Source: Danio rerio | Lineage: Eukaryota; Chordata; Actinopteri; Cypriniformes; Danionidae | Reading direction: 5' to 3' | Assembly: GCF_049306965.1 (NCBI RefSeq) | Contig: NC_133176.1 | Span: 48,888,501 to 48,952,500, forward strand | DNA: 64,000 nt | In this document: positions 11,736-25,400 of the stretch, one piece after another | How positions within the stretch are numbered: the stretch's first letter is position 1 | How the letters are laid out: the number at the start of each line of letters is the position of its first letter | Notes under the pieces: model-generated | What the model saw: only the letters and a program-made list of their open reading frames with translations | The model's database searches: none | What the model was told of the DNA's origin: nothing | Translations under genes and position numbers: made by a program

Positions 11736-13983
11736 TCACAGGTTGCTTTCTTGTGTATCGTGGCCAGAAGATGAGATGGGATGCAGACCTCCATTATCAT
11801 TGAGCCTCTTGGCACGGTACGTCTCGTAGTGGATGTTATGAGTGACCTCCTTCAGGTCCTGGAGGTGAGACCTGATTTATGATGACATTATTAGTATTGG
11901 TCGGTTTTTCAGAACAATTTCAGTTACTGTATAATAAAACACAAGTGACAGTCTTATAAATGAACACAATAAACATTAATACATATACAGTTGAAGTCAG
12001 AATTATTAGCCCCCTGAATTATTAACCCCCCTGTTTATTTTTTCCCCCAATTTCTGTTTAATGGAGAGAAGATTTTTTCAAAACATTTCTAAACATAATA
12101 GATTTAATAACTCATTTCTAATAACTGATTTATTTTATCTTTGCCATGATGACAGTAAATAATATTTGAATAGTTATTTTTCAAGACACTTTATACAGCT
12201 TAAAGTGACGTTTAAGGGCTTAACTAGATTAATAAAGTTAACTAGGCAGGTTAGGGTAATTAAGCAATTTATTGTATAATGATAGCTTGTTCTGTAGACT
12301 ACCGGAAAAATATATAGCTTAAAGGGGCTAATAATTTTGTCGTTTATAATGGCTTTTAAAAAAAATTAAGATCTGCTTTTATTTTAGTCGAAATAAAACA
12401 AATAATACTTTCCCAGAAGACAAAATATTATCAAACATACTGTGAAAATTTCCTTGCTCTGTTAAACATAATTTGTGAAATATTTTTTTTTTAAATCAAA
12501 AGGGGGGCTAATAACTTTGACTTCAACTGTTTAAGTAAATACAATTACTAAAAGTGGTCCTAATTACAAGCTTCTACATAAAACTAAATAGGTACAATGT
12601 TTTTATTGTGTTCTGTTGTATTGCAAAACAGGTATGGGTAAGGCCAGACCGAATCTGCAGCAATTTTTTCTATTTCTGCGCAGAATTTTGTAAAAAAAAA
12701 TCTTTGGATTTATGCAGAATGATTTTGGCATTATCGTAACTAAAAACTTCATATATAAAAAAATACTAAGTTTTTAACTTTTATGTAATGTTAACATTGC
12801 AAATCCAATTACATCCTCTTATTTTTTACATCTACTAAAAGACAGAAAATATTATGTTACAAACTGTACTGTTAATAAATCATATGAACATTTTTATATT
12901 AGTCAATAATATTACTGAAATTAATTTAAAAACTGAATAAATATAAATGTACATATATTTACAATAGAAAAGAAATAGACTCAATAAATAGCTAAAAATC
13001 TGCGGAAATCTTTAGGTTTTTGCGCGAGCAGATTTCATGTGGGACTAGATATGGGTATGGTGAAATGGGTGGATAAATGTCTAAGAGATGGGTCAACAGT
13101 GTAATTATAAACGTAATTATAGAAATTAATTACATTGTAATAACACAAATGTACATAATAAATGCATTGTCCCAGATAAATAATGCAATGTAAGTACATA
13201 GTGGTTAATAAAATTTAATATAAAGTGGGACCCAAATATGATTTATTAAATAAATTATTGTATTTTCTACAAGTAAGATTGTAAATGTTACCAGTCAAAG
13301 TTATTAAATCAAATTGATTCTTTACATTAAAAAACATTACACCTTCTTCAGTGTTCTGATCCTTCAGAAATCAGTTAAAATGCTGATTAAGTGTTAAAAA
13401 GTTCTAAAAAATCTCTTTGGGGGGAAATGAGATACCTTTTTCAGTATTTGTTTTTTCAAGAAACAGAAAAGAGCAGCATTTATTAACAATAGAACGTTAT
13501 TTTTCTTTTCTGTTCCATTTTATCAATCAAACACAACCTTGCTGAAAAGAAGCAGTGATATCTTTCAAAACAAATCTCCCCAACCTCATATTATTTTTAA
13601 GGTTGTAAAAAATTACAATACAATATTATGATGTGATAATAAATCAAGCTTTATACATCACCTAATCATAAAATCCCGAAGTAAGGAAAATTCGCAGTGA
13701 TTTGGGTTTTCGACTACAGGGACAGAAAAAAGCAGATTTTGTTAGTAAACACAACATTATAATGAATACATGAGCAAATAAGCAACTTTTTTGTAAAAAG
13801 AGTCATTCTTTATATTTGATACCTTAGTTTTTGTCTAGAATTGTGAATATTATAAAATTGCTGAAGCTGCCCTATGTGTATATTAACAGAATGGAAAACA
13901 GTACTAATAAAAGGTAGAAAAGACTCAAGGTATTATAAATTAAAAGGTGTAGAAACATGGGAAATATTACAAAATTACATTTG

Positions 13984-14061
<78 letters not shown>

Positions 14062-14413
14062 CATAGGCGACACAGTGGCGCAGTGGGTAGCGCTGTCTCC
14101 TCACAGTAAGAAAGTCGCTGATTCGAGCCCCGGCTGGGTCAGTTGGCATTTCTGTGTGGAATTTGCATTTTCTCCCCCTGTTCGTGTGGGTTTCTTCTGG
14201 GTGCTAGAGTTTTCCCAACAGTCTATACACATGTGCTGTAGGTGAATTGGGTACGCTAAATTGTTCGTATAGTGTATGTGTGTGTACGTCCTGGTACTCC
14301 AGGTTGGGGGTTGAGCGTTGGGCTAACAACCCACCTTTTACAAACTAGATTTTACGAAACCCCAAGATGGTGAGGCTAAATATCAACTTCAATTTAAATG
14401 GCCCTGGGAGTAA

Positions 14414-14466
<53 letters not shown>

Positions 14467-17400
14467 ACATAAATCTAATTCATAATTCTTTTGGAAGCAA
14501 TTTCAATCCACATATAAAATTTAACAATAGACAGAAAATAAACTGCAGTGCTTCCCACACATAGACTATACTTGAGCGGGCTGCCCAGGTACATTAATAG
14601 CCGCCCAAGTATATTTGATGGTGACTCATTAATAATATTATTATTATCATCATCCTATTACACTTTTTTTGTACCCTCCCAAGAAATCCAAACATTTGAG
14701 ATCGATTAACCACTGGAAAATCTTCTCTCGCTCTGGATGTTTCCTACATCTGGTTCTGCAAGTGTGAGATCTGTCAACACTTACATTGACAATCTTACGT
14801 GCTCTGCAGACCCACAGAGATGCACCAAAATGCATCCAGCCATAGTTTCTGAATCTCCTAAAATGTCATGTTTTGCTTTCACTTTCTAAAGTTGCTATTA
14901 TTTGCATGTGTTTTTGCATAACCTTTTCACAGCTGACTACGCGCGCACATCCGCAAGAGAAACATTAAACGATTCATTATTCAATAAACGACTCAGATAA
15001 ACTTTATATACTCGGAGAGAACAAAAGGATATCTATACTATCTGCAGAATATTTGTACACCATTAGAAATGGTCAATCAACTAATTTGCCTTATTTAAAT
15101 AATCTACACTTTTTATTCTTGTAAATATTTTAAATTTTAGCAATATTGTCTATTTTTATTCCTTTTTTCTGTTATTTATTTTAAATTTACTGCATATTTT
15201 ATTAATTTAACCATGTTAATATATTACATACTTTATTTCTAAAATGCTTTGGCAATTTTCCCAGAGATGGGTTGCAGCTGGAAGGGCATCCGCTGCGTAA
15301 AACATGCGCTGGATAAGTTGGCGGTTCATTCCGCTGTGGCGACCCCGGATTAATAAAGGGACTAAGCCGGAAAGAAAAGGAATGAATGAATGCTTTGGCA
15401 ATACTTTACTAAATGTCATGTCAATAAAGCAACTTTAGAGGGAGAGAGAGAGCGCAGCCTACCTGTCAGTGGGTGCACATGGCTCCTAAATAACATAAAA
15501 GTAAGAGAAATAGCGGATTTCTTTTATTGCAACTGCCTTTTTTAATAATTTTAACCCATTGAAAAGAAACCGTGTATAACAGTGTCACAATAAATAAAAA
15601 ATAGTTAAAAATCACATTACTTTTTGTTTGTAGTTAACCATTTACAGTATGTGCTTTGGGTAAAAGGTGGGTTTCAATCCAGCTACCACCGCAAGTATAT
15701 TTCAAACCTGTGGGAAGCACTGAACTAAATATAAAAAATGACCCAAATATTTAAGAAAGATATCAATTACTTCAGGAATTGAGTTTTAATAACTGCACAG
15801 AACAGAACAACATTTTTTATATTATCACACCCAATTTGAAATCAATGAAACTCTTTTAATCTCAGAAATCTACAATAAAAGTAGAAGAAGCCACAAAATA
15901 GCACTTCTGGCCACTCACCCTCCACAACTCCCCAGGCCGTCTTTCTTCCTAAAACTCGTTTGCCATTGACCTGATACTCTTTATCACTTCCTACCACGGC
16001 AAAGGGCATTGTCTCCTGTAATGCACAGATTTAATGGAGCAAGCATAATGTATAAAATACATGGACCAACAGATGAAAGCGTCCAGAGAAAAAGAAATAG
16101 AGACATTATTCGTACCCTGATCTTATCGTTATCACTTTTATCCTCCATGTCTTCATCAAACTCTTTCTGTGGATAACATTCGATCCCACACACTTCCAGC
16201 TCCTTCCTCACCTGCAAGAGATGAAGGTGAGCTACTGCAGTAAACCAGTATGAGAAAACTGACTAGGTGAAAGCGAATTCGTTCTCACTCTCTGCTTAAA
16301 TTCCGTTTTTTCTTCGGGAGTGAGTGTGTCTGATTTGGCTATGACAGGGATGATGTTGACCACTCGACTCAGATGTTTCATGAACTCGATGTCCAACTGG
16401 CGAAGCCTGAGAAAGGGAAATATGGGGGAAGAGATATGATTAATAGGCTGGTAGAAGCTAATTGTATTACAGGGAGAGCAATCTGTCTGAGGTTTACAGT
16501 TTAACAACACAGCTCAGTCAAGCATTCAGAGCATCATTGGCGAAATGAGGAGCACTCATGCACACAGTCCTAAATCAACAGAATGACATGTCTTAATTAA
16601 CAAACTGCTACTGCAGGCATTTGCCGGCTATTGACAAATGAAAAGACTTTTAAAAGATCTGAATACGGTAAAGTAATATACAGATGGTCTCCTATAGAGG
16701 CAATTTGTGACCCTGGACCAGACAAAATCAGGTATATTTTTGGAAATAGCCAACAGTAAATTCCTTCATTCATTCATTTTCCTTCGGCTTAGTCCCTTTA
16801 TTCATCTGGGGTCGCCACAGTGGAATGAACCGCCAACTTATCCAGCATGTTTTACACCGCGGATGCCCTTCCAGCTGTAGCCCAGCACTGGGAAACATCC
16901 ATACACACTCATTAACACACATACACTACGGCCAATTTCATTCATTCATTCATTCATTCATTCATTCATTCATCTTCTTTTTGGCTTAGTCCCTTTATTA
17001 ATCAGGGGTCCCCACAGCAGAATGAAAGTAGTTCTCCTTCCTTCTTATCCAGCATATGTTATTATGCAGCAGATGCCCTTTCAGCCACAACCCAGCAGTG
17101 GGAATAACCCATACACTCTTGCATTCACACACATGCACTACGGGCCAATTTATTTTATTCAATTCACCTATAGCGCATGTCTTTGGACATGTGGGGGAAA
17201 CCGGAGCACCCGGAGGAAACCCACGCAAACATGGGGAGAACATGCAAACTCCACACAGAAATGCCAACTGACCCAGCCGGGGCTCGAACCAGTGACCTTC
17301 TTGCTGTGAAGCAACAGCGATACCCACTGTGCCACAGTGTCGCCCTACTGTAAACATATCAAATCTTAATTTTTGATTAGTAATATGCTATAACGTAATT

Positions 17401-18879
17401 TGGACTAAGTTACCGTTAACTTAATAAAAAATAATAATAACAACCTTTAGATATTCAAATAGTTGTATCTCAGCCAAATATTTTCCTATCCTAGCACGCC
17501 ATACAACAATGGAAAGCTTAGATATTAGGAATTGTGTATAAATTTAAAAAAAAAAAAGGACTGTAATGGCTAACTTTGTGGTCCAGGGTCACATTCATTC
17601 AATTACAGTTTAATCCACAGTAAGTCAGCAATACGTGAGATCACCTTCAAACCCATAAGAAATTTGGTTAATCATCAAAGCACAAATTTTAATTCCACAT
17701 GTACACAAGTTTTTTGTGTTAACCATATGCTCTACATGTAAGTTTATATGTACAATAAAGCATTTATATGAATCTGTTTGTCAAAAAACAATCATATATC
17801 GTGATGTGAAGATTTGCATTAAGGAAATGCTTGATTCATGTAGTGTCATGGCATCTTTATATCTTTATTGCTTACTTGAAACTTCAATAGAAGAGAAAAT
17901 ACTCTGTGTTCTTATGTGTCTAGTATGTCTTTTGGGGGAAGAAATATCTATTTAGTATAAATGAATAAATTTGGTAGTCAGTATGTGAGCTGTTTTATCT
18001 AGTATATGATCTAGTAGGTATGGAGTAATGAGTAAAATGTTGGTATGTAAACTCACGAATGTCCAGTAGGGGATATGAAATACAAGCAGCAGTGCACTCT
18101 GGTATCTGGGATGCGTTTCTTGCGGGCAATGTTGACTTCTTCCTTCAAAAATTTCTCATACTGTTCATTGATATGTTTGGATATTGGCTCCCAGCTAAGA
18201 ACATAGAAGGATAAAACAAAATGAGTGGTGTTCAAATTCAAATGAATAACTGGACTGGCCTTGTATTTTATTTAAATGGATAGTTCAAAAACAGTCCATG
18301 TGTCATCAGTGGTTCAACCGTAATTTTAAAAAGCTAAACTAAAAAAAAATACTAAATAAACAGGTCTGAGGATTTCGACAGAGATGTTCAAAGTTCAAAA
18401 CAACTCAATATTCATCTTTGTGGATATTTCACTCTTGTACCTGTATACTTATCTGCAGTATGTATGTACCGCTCACGCTAATCAGAAAAGCAAATTTTGC
18501 TCAAATAATGTGCAGACAGGACAATTTTATGTAGCAGGTACATATTTCTGCTGCTTGCAATAGTGATACTGTACTGTCATGGCAATGCTGTTAAAGAGCC
18601 CATATTATGGGTTTTTGAAAATTCCCCTCCATGTAGTGTGTAACACAGCTCTAAGTGAAGTGAAGTATCCAGCTAAGGCTTAAATCTGTTAGTGTACAGT
18701 GTTTAAAACTGTTGATTCATCTATAAAAGAGTCGACTCATAGTGCTTCAAACGAGTCGCCTTGATACCGACTCATTAGGTGTTTCGCCATGACGTACGAA
18801 TGAAACCAAGTTATTCACGTGCACGCGCAAACCTGGGAGATTTCAAACCTGCGGCCCCGCCCTCTGACGCAGAAACCCA

Positions 18880-18947
<68 letters not shown>

Positions 18948-19416
18948 TGCCGGTCGATTGAAGTCACACTGCAGATGGATATATTGAGTCTCTACCCAAA
19001 GATGAAACCTCAGCATTATAGCCAAGCAGTTGGAAACTACTGGAAACTTCTGCAAACTACATGCTATAAAGAATACTTCATCGGCGTTTGTTAAAGGAAG
19101 GATCAGTAAAGAGTAACTTACTGATGGACGTCAGGATGGGTTTCTTCCTCCATTTCTCAAGTGTAAGTACGTGCGATTAAAGTTGCCTCATTGACTCTAG
19201 CTTGCAAATGTATTTCGTTGTGATTTGTTACTTGTAACCACGTGTACTGTATCAGGTTAACTCGCTTTATTCTCATATCGGGTGCAAAGCCACGTTTAAA
19301 ACGCGACGCACGCTGCTTTGTTTACGGAGCTCCGTGGAGGAGGAGTAGTGTGTGTGTCTGTGTGTGCGTGTGTGTGTGCGCGTGTGCGCGCGCCGTCGTC
19401 CGGAGGTGTGTGTGTT

Positions 19417-19481
<65 letters not shown>

Positions 19482-22400
19482 AATATGTGTGTGTGTGTCT
19501 GTGAAAAGAGCAGAGTGAGAAGCTAGGAGATCTCCTCAACTGTTTTTGGAGTTTTTGCTCAATAAAATAGTTAATCGTCTGTATTTTCAAGTCCATAGTC
19601 TGTATTTACATTGACCCACTGGCAGCTAAAATCCACGCCTTACACTATCGAGCGTGTATGCACTGTGATTACTTTTATATTGCTGATTAGCTGTTGGACA
19701 TTTCACTCTCTCACTGAAGGCAGTCGACCAATCGCAACAGACTGTCATTGGTCCAATCAGCGCAGATTAGCTTCGCGCTAAGGAGGGGTTTGGAAACAAA
19801 TGAGTCACTGGACGATTCATACGGGAGTCGCTGGGATAATTAGGTAAAAATAAATGCAGATTATAAGACCATGAAAGTGTTTTTTGACCTTGCATGCATA
19901 TTAAACTGTTGTTGGAGACCCTTACAACCAAAATATGACCCTATTTCATGTATAATATGGGCTCTTTAAAATGATGCCTCTACTCCTTTACTTTTTTTAC
20001 ATTTAAAAATTGCCGTTATTTCAATGGCTTTTTTAGCAGTCTAAATTAATATATTACGTTTAATAAAAACAGTTCTTACAAAATTGCTTAAACCCATTTA
20101 ATAAAATAACAAACAGTTATTATATAGAATGTAAAGCAAAGATTTGTTTTCTCCTTGTATTTATTTTTAGTGCACTGATTTATTTTGTTGTTGTTTTTTC
20201 GCCACATGGACATATGGACTGTTTTGATGATAATCTTAGGGTGGTTTTACACCAAGACTTTTGTTTCGGAACCTGGTGCCTTTCCCCAGTTAGCGTGGTT
20301 CTTTGGCATATGTGAATCTAGCAATCCAGCTCGGATCCGCACCAAAACAATCCGGCCAAGATCGCATGAATAAGATAGTCTCGGCTCGATTGAAACGAAC
20401 TCTGAAGCGGATTGATTGTAGTGAAAAAGCAATACAATCCGAGCCAGGCTATATCACAGTGTATTATAGATATGTAATAGGCTTATATGGCTATATGAAG
20501 AGAGAATGACGAGTAGGGCGGGATGTCATTCCTACCAGTAAATGTGCGTTTCTAGAAAATTACAAAAGTGAAAGCATGTTAAACTATTAACAAGAGCTGT
20601 TTATCCTTTAGGAAAATTGACCGAACTGCAGTCTTAGTTTATTTGTTATTTTTCTCTATAATGTAAAGCCTAAAACGCATAAGCCAACTGCTATGTATGA
20701 GAAAGTCCTAGCTCTGATTTATATCTGGTGTCGATGGTGGGTGTCACTGTTCAAAATTAAAGTGCAGCTTTTCGCTTATATTGTCTTATTGCTCATCATC
20801 ATACACTAAAATTTGGACGCATGATGGCTGAGCTGGACTCTGCAAAATAAACTATGAAACTGACGAATGTGAGAAGAGTTTACTCACACGTGACTTGTTT
20901 TAGCTTTTTTGGTCAGTTTAGAAACTTTGCCGTGTGAAAGCGAACCACACCAAGAACAAACAGCAACAATGTAAAAATTTTAATCCCTGTTTCGGAACAA
21001 AAGAATCAATCCACAGGTGTGAAAGCACCCTTAGTACCTCTGTGGGTTTTGAACATATCATGACCTTCGCTTTCTATGGAGAAACTGAAAGCTCTTGGAT
21101 TTCACCAAAAATATCTTCATTTGTGTTCTGAAGATGAATAAAGGTCTCACGGGTTGAGAACAGTACAAGGCGAAGTATTTAATGACAGAATTTTCCTTTT
21201 TTAGTGAACTCTCCCTTTAATTTTTCAACAAAATGACCCAAAAAACTGTATCACTTTGCTGAGCTCCTTGGATGTGATCCCTAAGGGCAAGTAGCCAAAA
21301 CAGACTCACATTTGGCATATCTACCAACAATCTGATTCTTGTCTGTGTAAATTAAGTGCAAATCTGGATGTCGAAATGTTGACCCTCACACTTGGAACAT
21401 GTTTTTGTCAGCAGTTAGTAGCTGCCAAAATTAAGCACTTGACTGACCCTGTTTACTTCACATGACACAATGTTTGTCCTCTGTTCCCCAGACAGCGTTA
21501 TACAGGATTCAGTGGCATTTCGGACAGTCTGCCTATTTTCATTCAATATTAGCAAACAAACTTGTAGCTTTTACAGAAAAATCACACAATACTCACCAAT
21601 TATCATTGTTTATTTGGTCCCCGAATCCTGGCGTGTCAACGACTGTTAACTTCATCTTCACTCCTCCTTCCTCGATCACTGCAAAATCAACATTAATTAT
21701 TTCTACAAATGCAGAATGCAGTACCTTTTTCTGTGACCGGATATAAGCTTCGATAGACCTGCAGAAAATGAAAAATCACTGCTGTGTTTAGGTGCTCTGT
21801 TTGTCTGAGGTAATTAGTCTACTGTTATTTCTGAAATCTGTATATTCCAAACAAATGTGAAACTGATTGGTTAGTAAGACACATGAATCACAGTGCACTC
21901 ACCACATTCTGAAAAGTTGAGATGTTTTTAACTAGGTGAGCCTGGAAAATGTAGCCATGCACATGGTGTGCAATTTTTCTAGGCTCACCTAGTTAAAAAC
22001 CTCTCAATTTTTCAGAATGCCACGAGTGCACTGCTAACGCTTCATATTTGCACACACAAGTCATGCGCCTCCATTGAAAATAACTCAACCAGCCACATTT
22101 TAATAAAACTATAGCGGTTCATACCAAAAAATTTTTTTAAATGTTATTGACAATGGTGTACCGTCAATAAAAACCAATACCGTTTTATCACCCAGCCCTA
22201 TTGTAAACCAATAAACTAATTCTTAATGGTCCTAAGGCTGGTACATACACACCAAGCTGATGCCAAACAACTACAGCCAATGAAACCCAATTGTGTTATT
22301 GACTCACGTCTGGTTCTCTCTGGACTAAAAAGCTGCCCGTGAACACACCAAAAGGATGGCAGCCAACTAAAAGGGAGGGATAACTTGTCTTTTCGTATCC

Positions 22401-25400
22401 GCAGAGGGCAGTATCTGGTTTCTCATTCACATTGGGCGACCAGAACTTCAGACGCACAATTGTAAACAAACATAAGGGCCCCTTAAAGTTGTTGTTTGTG
22501 TGTCAGGTTTTATGGAAGGTTTTGTTTATCATTAGAAGATCCAAATCCTCTTAGTGTTGATTTTAAATATTTCTTTACCAAAATCTTACAAGTTTGGAAC
22601 AACATGAAGGTGAGTAAATGATAACAGAGTTTTTCAGAGAAATTGAAACCATTTTAAAACATATTTGTTGTTCCACCTAAGAAGAAAGGCGTACATATAT
22701 GGAACAACATAAAGCAGAGTAAATAATGACTATTTAATAATGATTTTGCTTGAATGCAGTGTCATGGTGATTTCAAATATTTTCCATCCAATTTCAGAAT
22801 TGTACACCAACACACTGTCAGAACAATATACCAAAGATTTATATCAAGTAACAATAATTAGGTCTACAAAAATGGATAAAACAAGATATACTTTGAAATA
22901 TCTAGACCTGTTAATGACGTTTTCTGAGCACCATTTGGGTAAATATAATCTAATTTAGTTTGCCAGCTGTTTGTTTACCTATGAGGTTTCACCTTCATCT
23001 GGCCTCCTAATTTGCCCTGGGCACAACACATGCCAGTCTAGACATCTTACTCGCCTGCACATATGCTACAGTATATGCCCTGGTGTATCGATAACATGAG
23101 CAGACGCTAATTGAGCCTTTCCTAATTAGTTGTCTATTTTTGTCTGTAATGGACTGCCCTATAGCTACCAGTGCTTAAATGCTTTCCTTGAATGAGCAAT
23201 AGACGTCGTTGTGAATCCTTTACACACTGAGATTGTGTTCAAGGTTGTAGTTTGGATCTAATGTTAAAGACCAAAAAAGGAGAAAATTTAAATTTTGTCA
23301 TTTTTAAGACTTAGCCTAACAACAAAACTAATTTAAATTACTTACATTTTAGTACGAAACTTACTGAACACCTGAAACTACCTTGACTGTTGTATTTGCG
23401 TACATTTGATGGTATTTTATTATCAGTTGTTCGAAAAATGTTCAAGAGACAAAACACCACCAGGAATTCCTTGATCACACAAACACACACACAGACCTGC
23501 TACAAGGAGACATATTTCTTGACTATGATGTATGAAAACTATGTATCCTTGATCATTGTGTACTATTATCTATTCACTTGTGACATCGAGAATTCATCTG
23601 CACCAAACAAGCAAAGAGGCAAAAAGGTGCGTCTTACTCAGTATGGACTAAACAGTTCACGTTTATTCAAATGAATCGCACTAACAAAGCAATCGTAAAA
23701 GAGTATTTTTACACTTATAACCAAACCTGCCTTGTGAATACACCCCAAACCTGGCCTCAGACTACAGTGGGTTTTAAATCTTAACCGGTTAAAAAAATCT
23801 GGTTTCATTTACATAAAAAGAATCATCAGATTTTCTTCCCTTAAATGCTAATAATAAAAACAAATGTCTGAAAATTGTGGCACTTCCCTTGATTTCATGA
23901 AGCAGATTACCATTGATGTTTCATTGTTTATGTTTTTTAGTTAGCATGCTAGCAAATTTTATACTGAACCAGTGTTCAAAACTGAGCCAGTTTTACTCAG
24001 CACTTCTTTATTTATATGTTTTTTTGTATACTTTTCCCATATTATTGACCTTGGTCTACAATGCGAAAGTAAGCTCTTTTCTCTGATTGTTTTATGACTT
24101 ACAATTCAATTCTTAATGGATTGAGCTAAATTGGCCATAACGTATGTGTGTGAATACAAGAGTGTATGGGTGTTTCCCATAAGTTGCTGGATAAGTTGGC
24201 GGTTCATTCCACTGTGGCAACCCCTGATTAATAAGGAGACTAAGCTGAAGGAAAATTAATGAACGATTCAATTCCCTATGGGAGAAATGACTTGTAATAA
24301 CAAACGGTGCCAATGCTAAAACTACTTGCTCCTTGCTAAGTGTTTTTGACTGTACATAAAAATAAAAATGAGAAAAGACCAGTTTGCAACAACAATCAGC
24401 ATAATTAACTGTTTGTTTGTTTTTACAGCTAATAGTTAATGAAAGTGAATGACAATGAAATTCAAACACCAGTTGGCTCAGTGGTTAGCACTGTCGCCTC
24501 ACAGCAAGAAGGTTGCTGGTTCGAGTCTCGAGTCAGCATTTCTGTGTGGATTTTGCATGTTTTCCCAGTGTTGGCGTGGGTTTCCTCCGGGTACTCTGGC
24601 TTCCCCAACAGCCTAAAGACATGCGCTTTAGGTGAATTGGGTGAACTGTATGAGTGCGTGTGTGAATGCGAGAGTTTATGGGCGTTTCCTAGCACTGACT
24701 TGCAGCTGGAAGGGCATGCGCTGCATAAAACATATGTCGGAATATGGTGACCCCTGATAAATAAGGGACTAAGCCGAAGGAAAAGTAATGAATAAAAAGT
24801 TCCAATGGCTGCACCCAATTTACATGAAGAATAAAGTCAATACAGGTAATCATGTTGTTGCCAATCTTCTACAAGCAGATTCTCCATCTCCACATAGGTT
24901 GTTTCATAGTCAGGCACTGGCTATTTTGGGAGTACTGACATAAACATAGTCATAATCATCCTGATTTAAAATCCAACATTTCAAGCGCATTTGATTTTAT
25001 CTGGCTGGTTCTGACATGTCTCCATGTAAAATCGAGGGTAAATCAGCTCCTGTAGTGTGAGCCAGGCTTAAGAAACGTGTGCATGTTTATAAATCACGTG
25101 ATTAATATGCTCTTACCATGAGACACAGATTTAATCTCAACAGTCTTTGGAATCTTCTCATCACGACTCCAGCTTGTGCTTCTCCTGCTAACCTGGGACT
25201 TAAAAAGTGTATTCACTAACGTGGACTTCCCAAGACCACTCTGACCTGGAGCGAGAAAGCAATGAGAAATAGTAAGAAATTGCAAAATAGTACAAAACTA
25301 AATTGAATAAAACCAAATCGCAACCCACCAACAACCATGATGTTGAAGTCAAAGCCTGCCTTCATGGTCTTCTTCCGCATCTGCTCGATGATGGTGTCTA

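Larger units (their letters stand above)
18591..19969. mobile_element. DNA transposon with TTAAAGAGCCC inverted ends
   Basis: The left end TTAAAGAGCCCATATTATG is repeated inverted at the right end as TATAATATGGGCTCTTTAA, about 18 bases. The 1.38 kb body has CpG-rich parts and includes a CA tract and a GT tract but no transposase. A piece of the same family, corresponding to about 19690-19885, lies at 29345-29552. It sits in the sept3 intron between the exons at 18194 and 21597. Confidence 0.85.

Noticed and set aside
14066-14140. tRNA gene
   Set aside because: The A- and B-box-like motifs belong to the tRNA-derived head of a SINE, and no cloverleaf with a proper acceptor stem is formed.
13874-14564. 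ORFs with Ile-Tyr runs
   Set aside because: Translations of TA microsatellites and of a SINE; no coding support. The same applies to 44920-45267 and to the end of 58021-58461.
18779-19596. ORFs with Thr-His or Cys-Val runs
   Set aside because: They are translations of CA/GT microsatellites inside a DNA transposon, not genes. The same holds for 46763-47103.
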